A DNA stretch of 64,000 bases from Nocardia beijingensis NBRC 16342 (GTDB lineage: Bacteria > Actinomycetota > Actinomycetes > Mycobacteriales > Mycobacteriaceae): NCBI RefSeq assembly GCF_001612785.1, contig NZ_BDBC01000031.1, forward strand, positions 146,844 to 210,843, given 5' to 3'. The notes beneath the pieces were generated by a model. The model was not told where the DNA came from. It saw only the letters and a list, made by a program, of their open reading frames with translations, and searched no databases. Within the stretch, counting starts at the first letter, position 1. Every line of letters begins with the position of its first letter. Both the position numbers and the translations under genes were made by a program. Of this stretch, positions 16,555-25,188 are shown in pieces.

Positions 16555-18636
16555 GTGAACGGCATAGCGTTCGGCCGCTACCGGTTGCACGAGCTGATCG
16601 GTGAGGGCGGTATGGGCCAGGTATGGCGGGCCTACGACACCGCTACCGACCGCATTGTGGCGATCAAATTGCTGCCCGAACGCTGCGCCATCGACCCCAA
16701 CTTCAGGGAGCGCTTCCGACGCGAGGCTCACGACACCGCACAACTGCGCGAACCACATGTGGTCCCGATTCACGGCTACGGCGAGATCGAAGGCCATCTC
16801 TACCTGGATATGCGCTTGATCGACGGCGCCGACGCGAGAACCCTGCTGAACCGCGATGGCGCCATGCGGCCGGAGACGGCGGTCGCGGTGATCGCCCAAG
16901 TCGCGGCGGCGCTGGACGCGGCCCACGCGCAAAGTCTGGTGCACCGCGACGTCAAACCTTCCAACCTGCTGGTCACCGACAGCGGCTTCGTGTATCTGAT
17001 CGACTTCGGCATCGCGCGTTCGGCCAGCAATACCCCGCTGACCAGCACCAGCACGATGATCGGAACCCTGGCCTACATGGCTCCGGAGCGGTTCACCAGC
17101 GGCGTCGCCGACGCTCGGTCGGACGTATACGCCCTTACCTGTGTGTTGTGCGAATTCCTGACCGGAATCCCGCCCTACCCGAGCACCAGCACGGAACAGC
17201 AGATCGCGGCGCACCTGACAGCCGCTCCCCCGGCGCCGAGCATGCGGCGGCTCGGCCTGCCGGTCGGGTTCGACGATGTCATCGCCCGGGGCATGGCGAA
17301 GAATCCGGACGACCGCTACCAGACCGCCGGAGAGCTGGCATCCGCTGCCGCCGAAGCCCTCACCACCGCCTCGGCGGTCACCGCCGCAAGCGACCCCGGA
17401 ACGGGCACCGCCTCGATTCCGACCGGCCTCGGTGCTCACAGCGATCGGCTCGCTACCCCGCCGCCGCTCCCCTCCGCAGGGCCGAACGCCGAGCCGCAGT
17501 CCACCGTCGACGCCGGACCTTCGGCAAGGCCGCCCGGCATGCATGCCATCCGATCCGATTCAGGCGGGATCGGGAGGAACGGCCCCGCACCGCCGCGACG
17601 TAAACTCGTCCGTGCGGCGGTGGCCGTGACCGCCGTGTTGATCGCCGCGGCGCTGGGGGCGGGGATCTGGTGGCTGACCCAGCCGTCGAAGCCCCCGCTC
17701 GCCTTCGACGGCAAATACGAGGTCACCTACACGCCTCGAACCCTCAACGGGAAGCCGGACAACGGGCCTCCGAAAGTCCGGACCTGGTCGGTCCGATCGG
17801 ACTGCCCGTCGCACGGCGAACGCTGCGTCGCCTCGATCACCAGCCAGAGCAAGTCGGAGCCGGAGACCGCTCCGACCAAGTTCTCCGCGGACTATCGCGA
17901 CGGCGCGTGGATGATCACCAGAGAGCTACCGTCCTATTCCGACCCTGATTGCGAGAATCCGATCACCAAGGCGCCGCAGAACGTCGCGGCATGGCAGAGA
18001 CTCGAATTCCGCCCCGGCGCACTGCCGTGGACCGGAACCTATCTCAGCTTCGTCGGCGGCCCTTGCGCATTCACCCAACAGCAGGAGATGAAGATCTCGC
18101 GTATCGGCGAGACGGACCCGAAGGTCGCGGTCATCCCGCCCGAAACCCTTCCCGATCGCGCCGACAGCCGACCCGTCGCACTGATCAGCGGCGCCTACGA
18201 CGTGACCATCACCTATACCGCGACACCCGACGTTCCCAATCCGCCGCCGCCGAGCAAATTCCGGCAGCAGTATTACACCCTCTGCACGCGCGAAGGCGAT
18301 CGATGCGCCGCGACAACGCAAGCGGAGCCAGGCACGGATCCCCGCACAGACCCTCGCGCCGCCTTCGCTCCGATGTTCGTGCTCGAAAACGGTGTCTGGC
18401 GGGCCGGCTACAGCATTCCCTACCCCTGCTCCTCGTCCTCGAACGAGCCGCACACCGACGCGAGATTTCATTGGGAGTTGTTCCCGTCCGATGTGGGACC
18501 AGACCCCACCGAATTCTTGACCGGCAGCTGGACCCGCGAGAAAGCGCAACCCTGTCCCGAGACCGCCAGTGCTACCGTCGAAATGCGACGCGTCGGCTCG
18601 GGCGGCGGGCGGCCCGCTGTCGCCGGCGCGGGGTGA
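16555..18636 (+). CDS. Receptor-type Ser/Thr protein kinase with duplicated extracellular domain
   Basis: A 693-residue Pkn-type kinase. The kinase domain covers about residues 8-265: GEGGMGQVW loop, ATP Lys38, HRD 130-132 in HRDVKPSNL, DFG 150-152, APE 176-178. A Pro/Ser/Thr-rich juxtamembrane stretch follows and then one membrane helix (352-374). The outer part holds two copies of an unnamed module, each starting with a GxYxVTxTY-like strand, a CxxxGxRC-like Cys pair and a later G-W segment, ending near 560 and 690. Start is GTG with GGGAGG. Ligand unknown. It follows the Hrp1-like gene and converges with the lipase gene. Confidence 0.92.
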   Translation: MNGIAFGRYRLHELIGEGGMGQVWRAYDTATDRIVAIKLLPERCAIDPNFRERFRREAHDTAQLREPHVVPIHGYGEIEGHLYLDMRLIDGADARTLLNRDGAMRPETAVAVIAQVAAALDAAHAQSLVHRDVKPSNLLVTDSGFVYLIDFGIARSASNTPLTSTSTMIGTLAYMAPERFTSGVADARSDVYALTCVLCEFLTGIPPYPSTSTEQQIAAHLTAAPPAPSMRRLGLPVGFDDVIARGMAKNPDDRYQTAGELASAAAEALTTASAVTAASDPGTGTASIPTGLGAHSDRLATPPPLPSAGPNAEPQSTVDAGPSARPPGMHAIRSDSGGIGRNGPAPPRRKLVRAAVAVTAVLIAAALGAGIWWLTQPSKPPLAFDGKYEVTYTPRTLNGKPDNGPPKVRTWSVRSDCPSHGERCVASITSQSKSEPETAPTKFSADYRDGAWMITRELPSYSDPDCENPITKAPQNVAAWQRLEFRPGALPWTGTYLSFVGGPCAFTQQQEMKISRIGETDPKVAVIPPETLPDRADSRPVALISGAYDVTITYTATPDVPNPPPPSKFRQQYYTLCTREGDRCAATTQAEPGTDPRTDPRAAFAPMFVLENGVWRAGYSIPYPCSSSSNEPHTDARFHWELFPSDVGPDPTEFLTGSWTREKAQPCPETASATVEMRRVGSGGGRPAVAGAG

Positions 18637-18654
18637 CGCAACGGTTTCACTCCG

Positions 18655-19905
18655 TCAGCAGGTGCTCGGGGCGGGCTCTCCGCGAACTCGGGCGTCGAGC
18701 CACAGGGCCACTGCGGGCGCACCTTGCGCCGCAGGGACCACATGCTCGAGCGCGGGCGGAAGCTCGATCGAGGGAACCAACAGCGACTGCACCCGCACCC
18801 CCGCCGCACACCAGCGGCGGACCGTATTCTCGATGGCAACGATCGGAATCTGCTGATCGTTCGGCGAATGCCATTCGAGAATCGGGGTTTCCGGCACTCC
18901 CGCGTAGAGTTCCAGGCTGTTCTCCTCCACTACCGACCGGGCGTCGCGGCTGTCCAAGATCGAGGTGTCGGTGAGGTATTCCCGCGCGCTGCCGTCGACG
19001 CCGGCGGTGAGGATCTCGTTGCTGCAACTGTCGGCCATGTCGTGAGCGACCGCGAGACCGCGCGGGTTCAGGTACGCGCTGGTCGGCAGCCGGTCCGGGT
19101 ACTCCCGCTCCAACCCGATCGCCGCGGCCATGGCCAACCCGAAAGAGGGATGCCTGTCCATGCCCAGCGTCTCCGCGACCGTCACCAGATTCATCGGGGC
19201 GCCACCGATGGCCGCGCCCGCCAGTTCCAGTTCCGGCGCGTAAGTCGGCTGCAAGGCGGCCGCCCATGCGGTGGCCAGGCCACCGCCGGAATAACCGGCC
19301 AGCACCGTAGGGCTGTGCTCCGTGGCGAGTGCGGGCAGCCGCCGCACGGCACGGATGCCGTCCAAGACGATTTGTCCGCCCAACCGCGCGGCCCCGAGCG
19401 CGAACTGCGGTCCGAGGTGATCCGGCAGCGCGACACTCCAGCCCTTGGCCAGCGCCATGTTCAGGATGGGCGTGGTCACTGCCAGGTTCGGATCGCCGCC
19501 GTACAGCTTGTGCGATATCGCGCAGTCGGTGCCGAGCGCGTTGATGAAGTGCTGATACGACAGCAGCGGGCCCTCGGGCCGCCTGCCGACGGGGCTGAGA
19601 ACCGTGGTCGTCGCCGCGATGGGCGCTCCATGCGTATTGGTGGAGCGGAATTTCACCAGCGTGACAGCGGACCCGGGGAAGATCGCCAGCGGCGGCAGTG
19701 CCCGGACCCCGAGCACATCCCCTGCCGCGTGTGCCGCCAGATCCGCCGGAGCGGCATAGAACGGGTCCGGGTCGGGACTCGGATACAGTGGTTCCGCGAT
19801 TGCCGTCGTCGCCAGCAGCAGCCCGAGCGCCACACCGCCGATGGCGCTACGAACCCCAGTCAGGCCGCTGCGCCCGCTGCCGGGCAGAAGAATCCGCCGG
19901 ATCAC
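18655..19905 (-). CDS. Secreted LIP-family lipase
   Basis: A 416-residue alpha/beta-hydrolase of the secretory lipase (LIP) family. The signal peptide has a long hydrophobic stretch (SAIGGVALGLLLATTAIA). The nucleophile elbow reads AGYSGGG (GxSxG), the acid is likely in EWHSPNDQQIP and the His in LEHVVPA. Mature protein has several Cys including a C-terminal one. It would cleave fatty-acid esters outside the cell. The GTG at 19905 is preceded by GGAGG at ideal distance and is preferred to the longer frame up to 20076. It converges with the kinase gene 18 bases away. Confidence 0.9.
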   Translation of the reverse strand: MIRRILLPGSGRSGLTGVRSAIGGVALGLLLATTAIAEPLYPSPDPDPFYAAPADLAAHAAGDVLGVRALPPLAIFPGSAVTLVKFRSTNTHGAPIAATTTVLSPVGRRPEGPLLSYQHFINALGTDCAISHKLYGGDPNLAVTTPILNMALAKGWSVALPDHLGPQFALGAARLGGQIVLDGIRAVRRLPALATEHSPTVLAGYSGGGLATAWAAALQPTYAPELELAGAAIGGAPMNLVTVAETLGMDRHPSFGLAMAAAIGLEREYPDRLPTSAYLNPRGLAVAHDMADSCSNEILTAGVDGSAREYLTDTSILDSRDARSVVEENSLELYAGVPETPILEWHSPNDQQIPIVAIENTVRRWCAAGVRVQSLLVPSIELPPALEHVVPAAQGAPAVALWLDARVRGEPAPSTC

Positions 19906-20237
19906 TCGACCTCCACTAGTTCGCGACGTTTGTCGACCAGCCAGCTTGCATTGAAATCGCACACTGAGGGCAAACATCCAGCGACACGCCGTACGGAGAG
20001 CGGAAGCGCCATCACCCAGGCACTGCGCTGTGGATGCCGATCGCTCCCGCGCGACTCGACCGGGTCGGGGCGGCATCCCGAACTCGAGTGATCAGCACGC
20101 GAAAGGGCGCGGCCGAACTTTCGGTAGGTGCTCAACATCAGCACCGGCGCTCTTGCGGTCGTTGGGGGCAAAACAGACTGGCCGACAGCGCTTTTACGCT
20201 CCGGCCGCGGCTGCGGACCGGCCGGCGCGCGATCCGA
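19906..20237. other. Intergenic region upstream of the lipase gene
   Basis: About 332 bases between the lipase start and the end of the gene at 20238. No frame has coding-type third positions throughout. It presumably holds the lipase promoter; I cannot identify it firmly. Confidence 0.4.
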
Positions 20238-20585
20238 TCAGCGCCGTTCGCCCCCGGTCGGCAGCTCCGCCCGCGCGGCGAGTGCGTCGAGGATCGCGAT
20301 CTGAGCGTCGGGCACCGCGATATGCATCACCGGTCCGGCCTCGGTGGCATCGAAGCCGAAAGTGAAGAACGAACAGCAACCCGACTCGCGGGCGGCGAGG
20401 TCACGGCCCCGCGCCTCCGCGTCGGCGGACAGCAGCAGATCCAGGCGCGTGCGCGCCGGACGATGCGCGCGCAGCACGGACTCGGCGAAGAACCGATCGA
20501 ACTCCGCGACTCGGACCGGCTGTTCTACGGTGGGCAGCGTGCACGAGTCCGGCACCCACTCCCCGGGCGAAGGCGTGATCGTCAT
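20238..20585 (-). CDS. Small Cys-pair protein, unknown function
   Basis: A 115-residue soluble protein. The central conserved-looking stretch RDLAARESGCCSFFTFGFD carries adjacent cysteines followed by aromatic residues; I have seen this ECCSFF-like block in small actinobacterial proteins of unknown role and in proteins near metal- or mercury-resistance genes. C19 near the N-terminus (DSCTLP) could be a third thiol ligand. No metal-resistance genes lie beside it here. Start ATG 20585. It is 58 bases downstream of the 58-residue gene on the same strand and could be cotranscribed with it. Confidence 0.7.
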   Translation of the reverse strand: MTITPSPGEWVPDSCTLPTVEQPVRVAEFDRFFAESVLRAHRPARTRLDLLLSADAEARGRDLAARESGCCSFFTFGFDATEAGPVMHIAVPDAQIAILDALAARAELPTGGERR

Positions 20586-20643
20586 GCCACCACGGTAAGC
20601 CTGCGTCCGGGTGGAGATGCTCGCTGGTTCGGTCCGCTGAGCT

Positions 20644-20820
20644 CTACGGATGTTCGGTTCGTTGCACCTGTTCGTTGATGAGGGTGTCGTCGTCAGCCGG
20701 GGGCTCGGGATCGCGCCATTCTTCTGCCCTGCTGGAACGGTTACCGCGTATCGTGCCCTCCAAGTCGCGGGCCAACGCGTCGTCGTGCACGGGACCGTGC
20801 TTGCTGCTTCCGCGTTCCAT
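20644..20820 (-). CDS. 58-residue conserved-looking small protein
   Basis: ATG at 20820 is preceded by AGGAGA at ideal spacing, and the frame runs 58 codons to TAG at 20644-20646. The product is hydrophilic: HGPVHDDALARDLEGTIRG, then SSRAEEWRDPEPP and an acidic tail. I recall similar short proteins (HGP…EEWR-type) in streptomycetes and nocardiae, with no known function. It lies 36 bases after the Rv2629-like gene on the same strand, so both are probably in one transcript. It is too short to show up in routine gene calls with a 60-codon cut. Confidence 0.72.
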   Translation of the reverse strand: MERGSSKHGPVHDDALARDLEGTIRGNRSSRAEEWRDPEPPADDDTLINEQVQRTEHP

Positions 20821-20856
20821 GAGATTTCTCCTGTCTTCGATTGCTGAACAGCCGTC

Positions 20857-21945
20857 CTAGCGGTGGCGCAACAGGGTGGCGACGCCTTCTCGGGGTACGA
20901 CAGCGCCTTCGACGGGCACGATGGAGCCGCCCTGAAGCAACGTGACCACCGGCAGCGCTTCGTCCGCGCGGTAGGCGCGCGACGATGTCGCGTCGTCCTC
21001 GATCCATCGCGCCTCGGTGATGCCGCGAAGCAATCGCGGATCGAGTTCGATGGATCGGTCCCCCACCGTCTCCGCATCGATCAGCAAGGTGTCGGCATTC
21101 GCCGCGAGCAACGCCGAGACCGTCTCGGGCAGCCCCTCGACGGCCATGCCGTCGGCCCTGCCGCGCGCGGTGTTCAATTGCTCGACGACCTGGCTCTCCT
21201 GCTGCCGTGCCTGTGTCCGCACCGCCTGCTGGACCTGCTCTTCGAGCGCGACGGAATCCACGCCGGCGGCCCGAGCCCCGGAGTCCACTTCGACGATCCG
21301 AGCGGTGGGCGACTCGAGCGCCTTGGCCAGCGCGGAGCGCGCGCCTACCTCGCCGACGAGCACGATGATCCGCGCCCCGACCCGATCGGCGAGACTGCGG
21401 ACGGCCGTGGCGACCTCATCGACGTTCCGGCGGATCATCTCCTCGACGCGACGACGCATCGACAGATGCGCCCACCCTCCGCCGTGCCGGATCCGGTGCA
21501 CCGGATGCGCGGTGCCTTCGGCGGTCATCTCGATCAGATTCTCGTCCTCGTCGACGCCGTACAAATCGCAGCCGACCCGGTCGACCACCGCGATCACATG
21601 CGGCACCGCACGCGACTGCTGCTCGATCAGCGGCAACAGATAAGGAAGCGCCGACACCCGCACGATTTCGCGGACGGGTGGCTCCGCGAGCACGTGATCG
21701 ACCAGGACGCTGTCCGAATCGGCGATCAGCACCCGGCCCGCACGTCCCTGCCCCGGCCTGACCTCGCTGATCGCGTCGTCGAGAAGCGCCAGCGTCTGCT
21801 CAGGAACGTCCTGGGCGGCCAGTCGCTCGCGGATCGAGCGCCACCGGAGCGCTCGCTGTGTCTCGGCGTCTTCGGTGTTGTGCGAGGCGTCGATGCAGAG
21901 TGAGACGAACGGACCTCGCCGTTGCGCTATTTCTCTGAGATTCAT
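20857..21945 (-). CDS. Rv2629-like protein (baeRF release-factor-fold family)
   Basis: A 362-residue protein resembling mycobacterial Rv2629 and the bacterial archaeo-eukaryotic release factor (baeRF2) families. The N-terminal part (FVSLCIDAS…) and the central RNase H-like block (HVIAVVDRVGCDLYGV, IIVLVGEVGARSAL) are the usual landmarks, with an L7Ae-like C-terminal domain (TLLIDAE… EGVATLLRHR). The biochemical role is unproven; the fold suggests action on stalled ribosomes or tRNA. ATG at 21945 is used; a GTG three codons upstream is possible. It leads into the 58-residue gene. It is divergent from the DUF3140 gene at 22089. Confidence 0.82.
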   Translation of the reverse strand: MNLREIAQRRGPFVSLCIDASHNTEDAETQRALRWRSIRERLAAQDVPEQTLALLDDAISEVRPGQGRAGRVLIADSDSVLVDHVLAEPPVREIVRVSALPYLLPLIEQQSRAVPHVIAVVDRVGCDLYGVDEDENLIEMTAEGTAHPVHRIRHGGGWAHLSMRRRVEEMIRRNVDEVATAVRSLADRVGARIIVLVGEVGARSALAKALESPTARIVEVDSGARAAGVDSVALEEQVQQAVRTQARQQESQVVEQLNTARGRADGMAVEGLPETVSALLAANADTLLIDAETVGDRSIELDPRLLRGITEARWIEDDATSSRAYRADEALPVVTLLQGGSIVPVEGAVVPREGVATLLRHR

Positions 21946-22088
21946 GCCATACACATCCGGCGCGTACCCGGCTCAGGGTGGACGAATCCACCTCCGCGGC
22001 CGCGGTCGGCACCACTTTCCAGGGCAGTTTGGCCGTTTCCGGCCCGGGTAGTCGCCACAAGTCGCCGGGACGACAAGGAGGGAAAGCC

Positions 22089-22430
22089 ATGGCCGAAACC
22101 GAGGTCGACGACCAGCTGTGGGAGGAATTCCACCGCCTGGTCAATATGTCGTCCCGGCAGTTGCGCGATTGGCTGCGCACCGAGGGAGCCGGCACCGGCA
22201 GCGAAACGGAACCCGATCACGCGGGCCCGGCGATCGGCCGGGACATTTTGGCCATCCTCGGCAAACGCCGTACGGATCTGAACGCCGACGATATCGCGGT
22301 AATGCGCCGGGCCGTGGACGAGATCACCACGGCGCGCGGGGAGGACGCGGAGCGCGAACCGCGCGCGGGCAGTGACGAGTGGCGCCGGCACTTGATGTCA
22401 CTGGGGCACGATCCGCTCCAGCCGTCCTGA
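22089..22430 (+). CDS. DUF3140 protein (copy 1)
   Basis: A 113-residue protein of the DUF3140 type: LWEEFHRLVNMSSRQLRDWL, then a Gly/Pro/His segment, GRDILAILGKRRTDL and the C-terminal WRRHLMSLGHDPL. AAGGAGGG lies before the ATG. It shares this order with a second protein at 34132-34464 in the window, where it neighbours DUF2945. Function unknown; members are small soluble proteins found with stress-response genes. It is divergent from the Rv2629-like gene. Confidence 0.85.
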   Translation: MAETEVDDQLWEEFHRLVNMSSRQLRDWLRTEGAGTGSETEPDHAGPAIGRDILAILGKRRTDLNADDIAVMRRAVDEITTARGEDAEREPRAGSDEWRRHLMSLGHDPLQPS

Positions 22431-22515
22431 TCTCCACCTCCGCACACGAGCGGCCGCGGCGGCGATCGCCCACGTTGTGCGGTACCCGCGGTCACCGGCG
22501 AGACGGCCGGAGCCG

Positions 22516-23199
22516 ATGGACTCGCCGCGCACTCCAGTGTTTGCCCACAGCGGCACCGGGCACCCGTTCACCGTGTTGAAGTCGATCCTCCTCGGCGCGG
22601 CGGCCGGGGCCGCGGGCACGACCGCTTTGAACGCCGTCACCTTTCTCGACATGATCGCGCGCGGCCGGCCACCGAGTCGCACGCCGGAGGAAAGCGTCCA
22701 GCACCTGACCGGGACGCTGGGCGTAGAGGTACCCGGCGACGAAGAACAGCGGTGGAACCGGATCTCCGGCGCAGGCGCATTGCTGGGCACCGCGACGGGC
22801 GTCTCGGTCGGCTGCGCCCACGGCTTGGCCCGTTCCGCGGGATGGCAGCCGTCGATCCTCACCGCCAGCATCGCCGACACCGCCACGGCGATGTCGGTCA
22901 CCGCCCTGTCGCTGTTCGCCTCGGGTGTCTCCGATCCCCGCCGATGGACCCGTTCGGACTGGCTCAGCGACCTGGTGCCGCACGTGGCGTACGGGCTGGT
23001 CACTTCCCTCACCTACGCCGCCATGACCGAAGGCCGTTCGACCTCGGAGCGGCGAGGCCGCCAGGGGCGCCGTGACCCGAGGCGCTGGGACCGTGCCGCG
23101 ATCTCGGCCGCCGTTCGACTCGGCACCGTGCCCGCACCCGTTCGGCTCATGTCGTTCGCGATTCGCTCGGCGTCTGCATGGCGTCGAGGGACTCGATGA
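22516..23199 (+). CDS. Membrane protein of unknown function
   Basis: A 227-residue protein with hydrophobic stretches near residues 23-45 (LKSILLGAAAGAAGTTALNA…), 85-105, 115-135 and 150-165, so probably three to four membrane passes, and a basic C-terminal tail. No domain is recognised. ATG 22516 is used; a GTG at 22477 is possible. Its last 53 bases overlap the convergent padR gene, so transcription of one may affect the other. Confidence 0.65.
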   Translation: MDSPRTPVFAHSGTGHPFTVLKSILLGAAAGAAGTTALNAVTFLDMIARGRPPSRTPEESVQHLTGTLGVEVPGDEEQRWNRISGAGALLGTATGVSVGCAHGLARSAGWQPSILTASIADTATAMSVTALSLFASGVSDPRRWTRSDWLSDLVPHVAYGLVTSLTYAAMTEGRSTSERRGRQGRRDPRRWDRAAISAAVRLGTVPAPVRLMSFAIRSASAWRRGTR

Positions 23200-23710
23200 C
23201 CTCACGACACCAGTCCACCCAGGCCCGTTCGGTCCCGAGACCGGCCTTCAGAACCAGATGCCGCATCGCATCGGCGTCGCCGCCCACGTCCGAGAAATCG
23301 CGTGCCTGGATCTCGCGGTAGGTCGCCAACATCCTTTCGTGCACGTCGAGATGGTGTGCGACCACCTCGCGGACCCCTTCGAAGTCCCCGGTTGCGGCTG
23401 CGGCCCGCAACCTGATCAGCAACGTGTCGCGCTGCTGTGGTGGCTCGTCGACCTCGTTCACCCAACGGCGAAGAGCCGCGGTGCCTGCCGGTGTGATCGC
23501 GAAGCGCCGCGGTTGGCCACGCCCTGGCGACTGCGGCTGCGCAACCTCGGCGACCAAGCCGCCACCGCTGAGGCGATCCAATTCGCGATAGATCTGCTGG
23601 TGGGTGGCCGACCAGAAATAGCCGAACGCGCGGTCGAAGCGCCGAGCGAGTTCGATGCCGGTCGAGGCCCGTTCGGTCAACGCGGTCAGGATCGCGAACT
23701 GCAGTGCCAC
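23147..23710 (-). CDS. PadR-family transcriptional regulator
   Basis: A 187-residue PadR-type winged-helix repressor: N-terminal wHTH (about residues 1-80, FAILTALTERASTGIELARRF, ATHQQIYRELDRL, RRFAITPAGTAALRRW) and a C-terminal helical domain for dimer formation. Start GTG 23710. It is divergent from the nitronate monooxygenase gene across 254 bases that contain an AT-rich inverted repeat with TTGCAT/ATGCAA arms. Control of the monooxygenase and of itself is likely. Confidence 0.9.
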   Translation of the reverse strand: MALQFAILTALTERASTGIELARRFDRAFGYFWSATHQQIYRELDRLSGGGLVAEVAQPQSPGRGQPRRFAITPAGTAALRRWVNEVDEPPQQRDTLLIRLRAAAATGDFEGVREVVAHHLDVHERMLATYREIQARDFSDVGGDADAMRHLVLKAGLGTERAWVDWCREVIESLDAMQTPSESRTT

Positions 23711-23853
23711 CGCCCCATGGTAGAGAGCGCCGAACGAGTCGGCGGCGCCGCCTGAGTCCGCATACCCGCGAGTGAACGACGTGGCACAGGCGGCGCACCG
23801 CCAGATAGCCGGTGAGACAACGCATTCCTCTACCGGGTGACGGGCGACACATG

Positions 23854-23875
23854 TTTATGCAACTTATTGCATTAA
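23854..23875. promoter_or_regulatory. Inverted repeat, likely PadR operator
   Basis: ATGCAA (23857-23862) and TTGCAT (23867-23872) flank a 4-base centre, and the match extends outward with TT and AA. The site is AT-rich in a GC-rich region between padR and the nitronate monooxygenase gene. PadR-family proteins usually bind such dyads. Confidence 0.6.
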
Positions 23876-23964
23876 CGCGGCGGCGTGGATAGCTTCGTCG
23901 GCACGCGGCGCTGTTCGGCCCGAACCGCCGCGAGACAACCTTCCGCACTTCGAAGGACCTCACC

Positions 23965-24957
23965 ATGGCCCTACCCGCCGCTCTGTCCGGTCGCCTGACG
24001 CTGCCCGTCGTGGCCTCACCGATGTTCATCTCCTCCGGACCCGAGCTGGTGATCGCTCAGTGCCGGGCCGGGGTCATCGGATCGTTCCCGGCGCTCAACG
24101 CCCGCCCCGCTGCGCTGCTGGAGGACTGGCTGGCTCGCATCACCGAGGAGAACGCGTCGTACGCGGCAGCGAACCCCGATGCCACCGTCGCGCCGTTCGC
24201 CGTCAATCAGATCGTCCACCGAACCAATGACCGACTCGAACACGACATGGACGTGATCGTGCGGCACCGCGTGCCCATCGTGATCACTTCGCTGGGCGCG
24301 CGCCCGGAGATCAACGACGCCGTCCACTCCTACGGCGGGATCGTCCTGCACGACGTGATCAGCAACGAATTCGCCCGCAAGGCCGTCGAGAAGGGCGCCG
24401 ACGGCATCATCGCCGTGGCCGCCGGCGCCGGCGGCCACGCCGGGACGCAGTCGCCGTTCGCTCTCGTTCAGGAGATTCGCGAGTGGTTCGACGGGCCGGT
24501 GCTGTTGTCCGGCGCGATCGCCCACGGCCGTTCCATCCTCGCCGCGCAAGCCGCGGGCGCCGACCTCGCCTATGTCGGTTCGGCATTCCTCTCCACCGTC
24601 GAGGCGGTGGCGGCCGCGGACTACAAGCAGATGATCATCGACTCCAGCGCCAAGGACATCGTCTACAGCAACTTGTTCACCGGGGTCCATGGCAACTACC
24701 TGCGCGGCAGCATCATCGCCGCCGGCCTGGACCCCGACGACCTCCCCCACTCCGACCCGTCGGTGATGAACTTCGGCTCCGGCGGCAATGTGAGCGCCAA
24801 AGTATGGCGGGACATCTGGGGCGCCGGGCAGGGCATCGGCGCGATCAAGGAAGAACTCACCGTCGCGGATTTGGTGACCCGCTTGAAAGCGCAGTACGAA
24901 GAGGCGCGCCAGGATCTCGCCCGCAAGACCCGCACGCCCGAAACCGCCCCGGCTTGA
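23965..24957 (+). CDS. Nitronate monooxygenase family protein
   Basis: A 330-residue FMN-dependent TIM-barrel enzyme of the NPD/2-nitropropane dioxygenase family. Blocks seen are LPVVASPMFISSG at the start, the FMN-phosphate region (AGADLAYVGSAFL), and AAGAGGHAGT with the catalytic His. It would oxidise alkyl nitronates with O2; many members have other roles. It is under the likely control of the divergent PadR gene. Confidence 0.9.
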   Translation: MALPAALSGRLTLPVVASPMFISSGPELVIAQCRAGVIGSFPALNARPAALLEDWLARITEENASYAAANPDATVAPFAVNQIVHRTNDRLEHDMDVIVRHRVPIVITSLGARPEINDAVHSYGGIVLHDVISNEFARKAVEKGADGIIAVAAGAGGHAGTQSPFALVQEIREWFDGPVLLSGAIAHGRSILAAQAAGADLAYVGSAFLSTVEAVAAADYKQMIIDSSAKDIVYSNLFTGVHGNYLRGSIIAAGLDPDDLPHSDPSVMNFGSGGNVSAKVWRDIWGAGQGIGAIKEELTVADLVTRLKAQYEEARQDLARKTRTPETAPA

Positions 24958-25110
24958 TCCGCACGGAAACGGTGACGCCGGCGTCTGCTCGCACTGAGCC
25001 ACCGGCACACTGTGCGCGATTGCGCGGGGCGCACCGCACGTTGTTCCGGCCGCGCCCGGCCGTCGAGCGGCCCTGTCCGCGATGATGTGACAGCAGTCAC
25101 AATACAAAGC

Positions 25111-25137
25111 TGTCGAGAACGTGACGCCTGCTTCGTC
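25111..25137 (+). promoter_or_regulatory. ECF42-type promoter of the DGPF/sigma pair
   Basis: TGTCGA at 25111-25116 and CGTC at 25134-25137 with a 17-base spacer. ECF42 sigma factors are known to drive promoters with TGTCGA and a CGTC/CGAC-type -10 in front of their own DGPF-sigma operons. The site lies 52 bases before the DGPF start codon, which gives a short leader with AAGGAG. Confidence 0.75.
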
Positions 25138-25188
25138 CCAGGGATACGAGCAGCCACGAGGGCCGCGCGACGAAGAAGGAGAACGACC

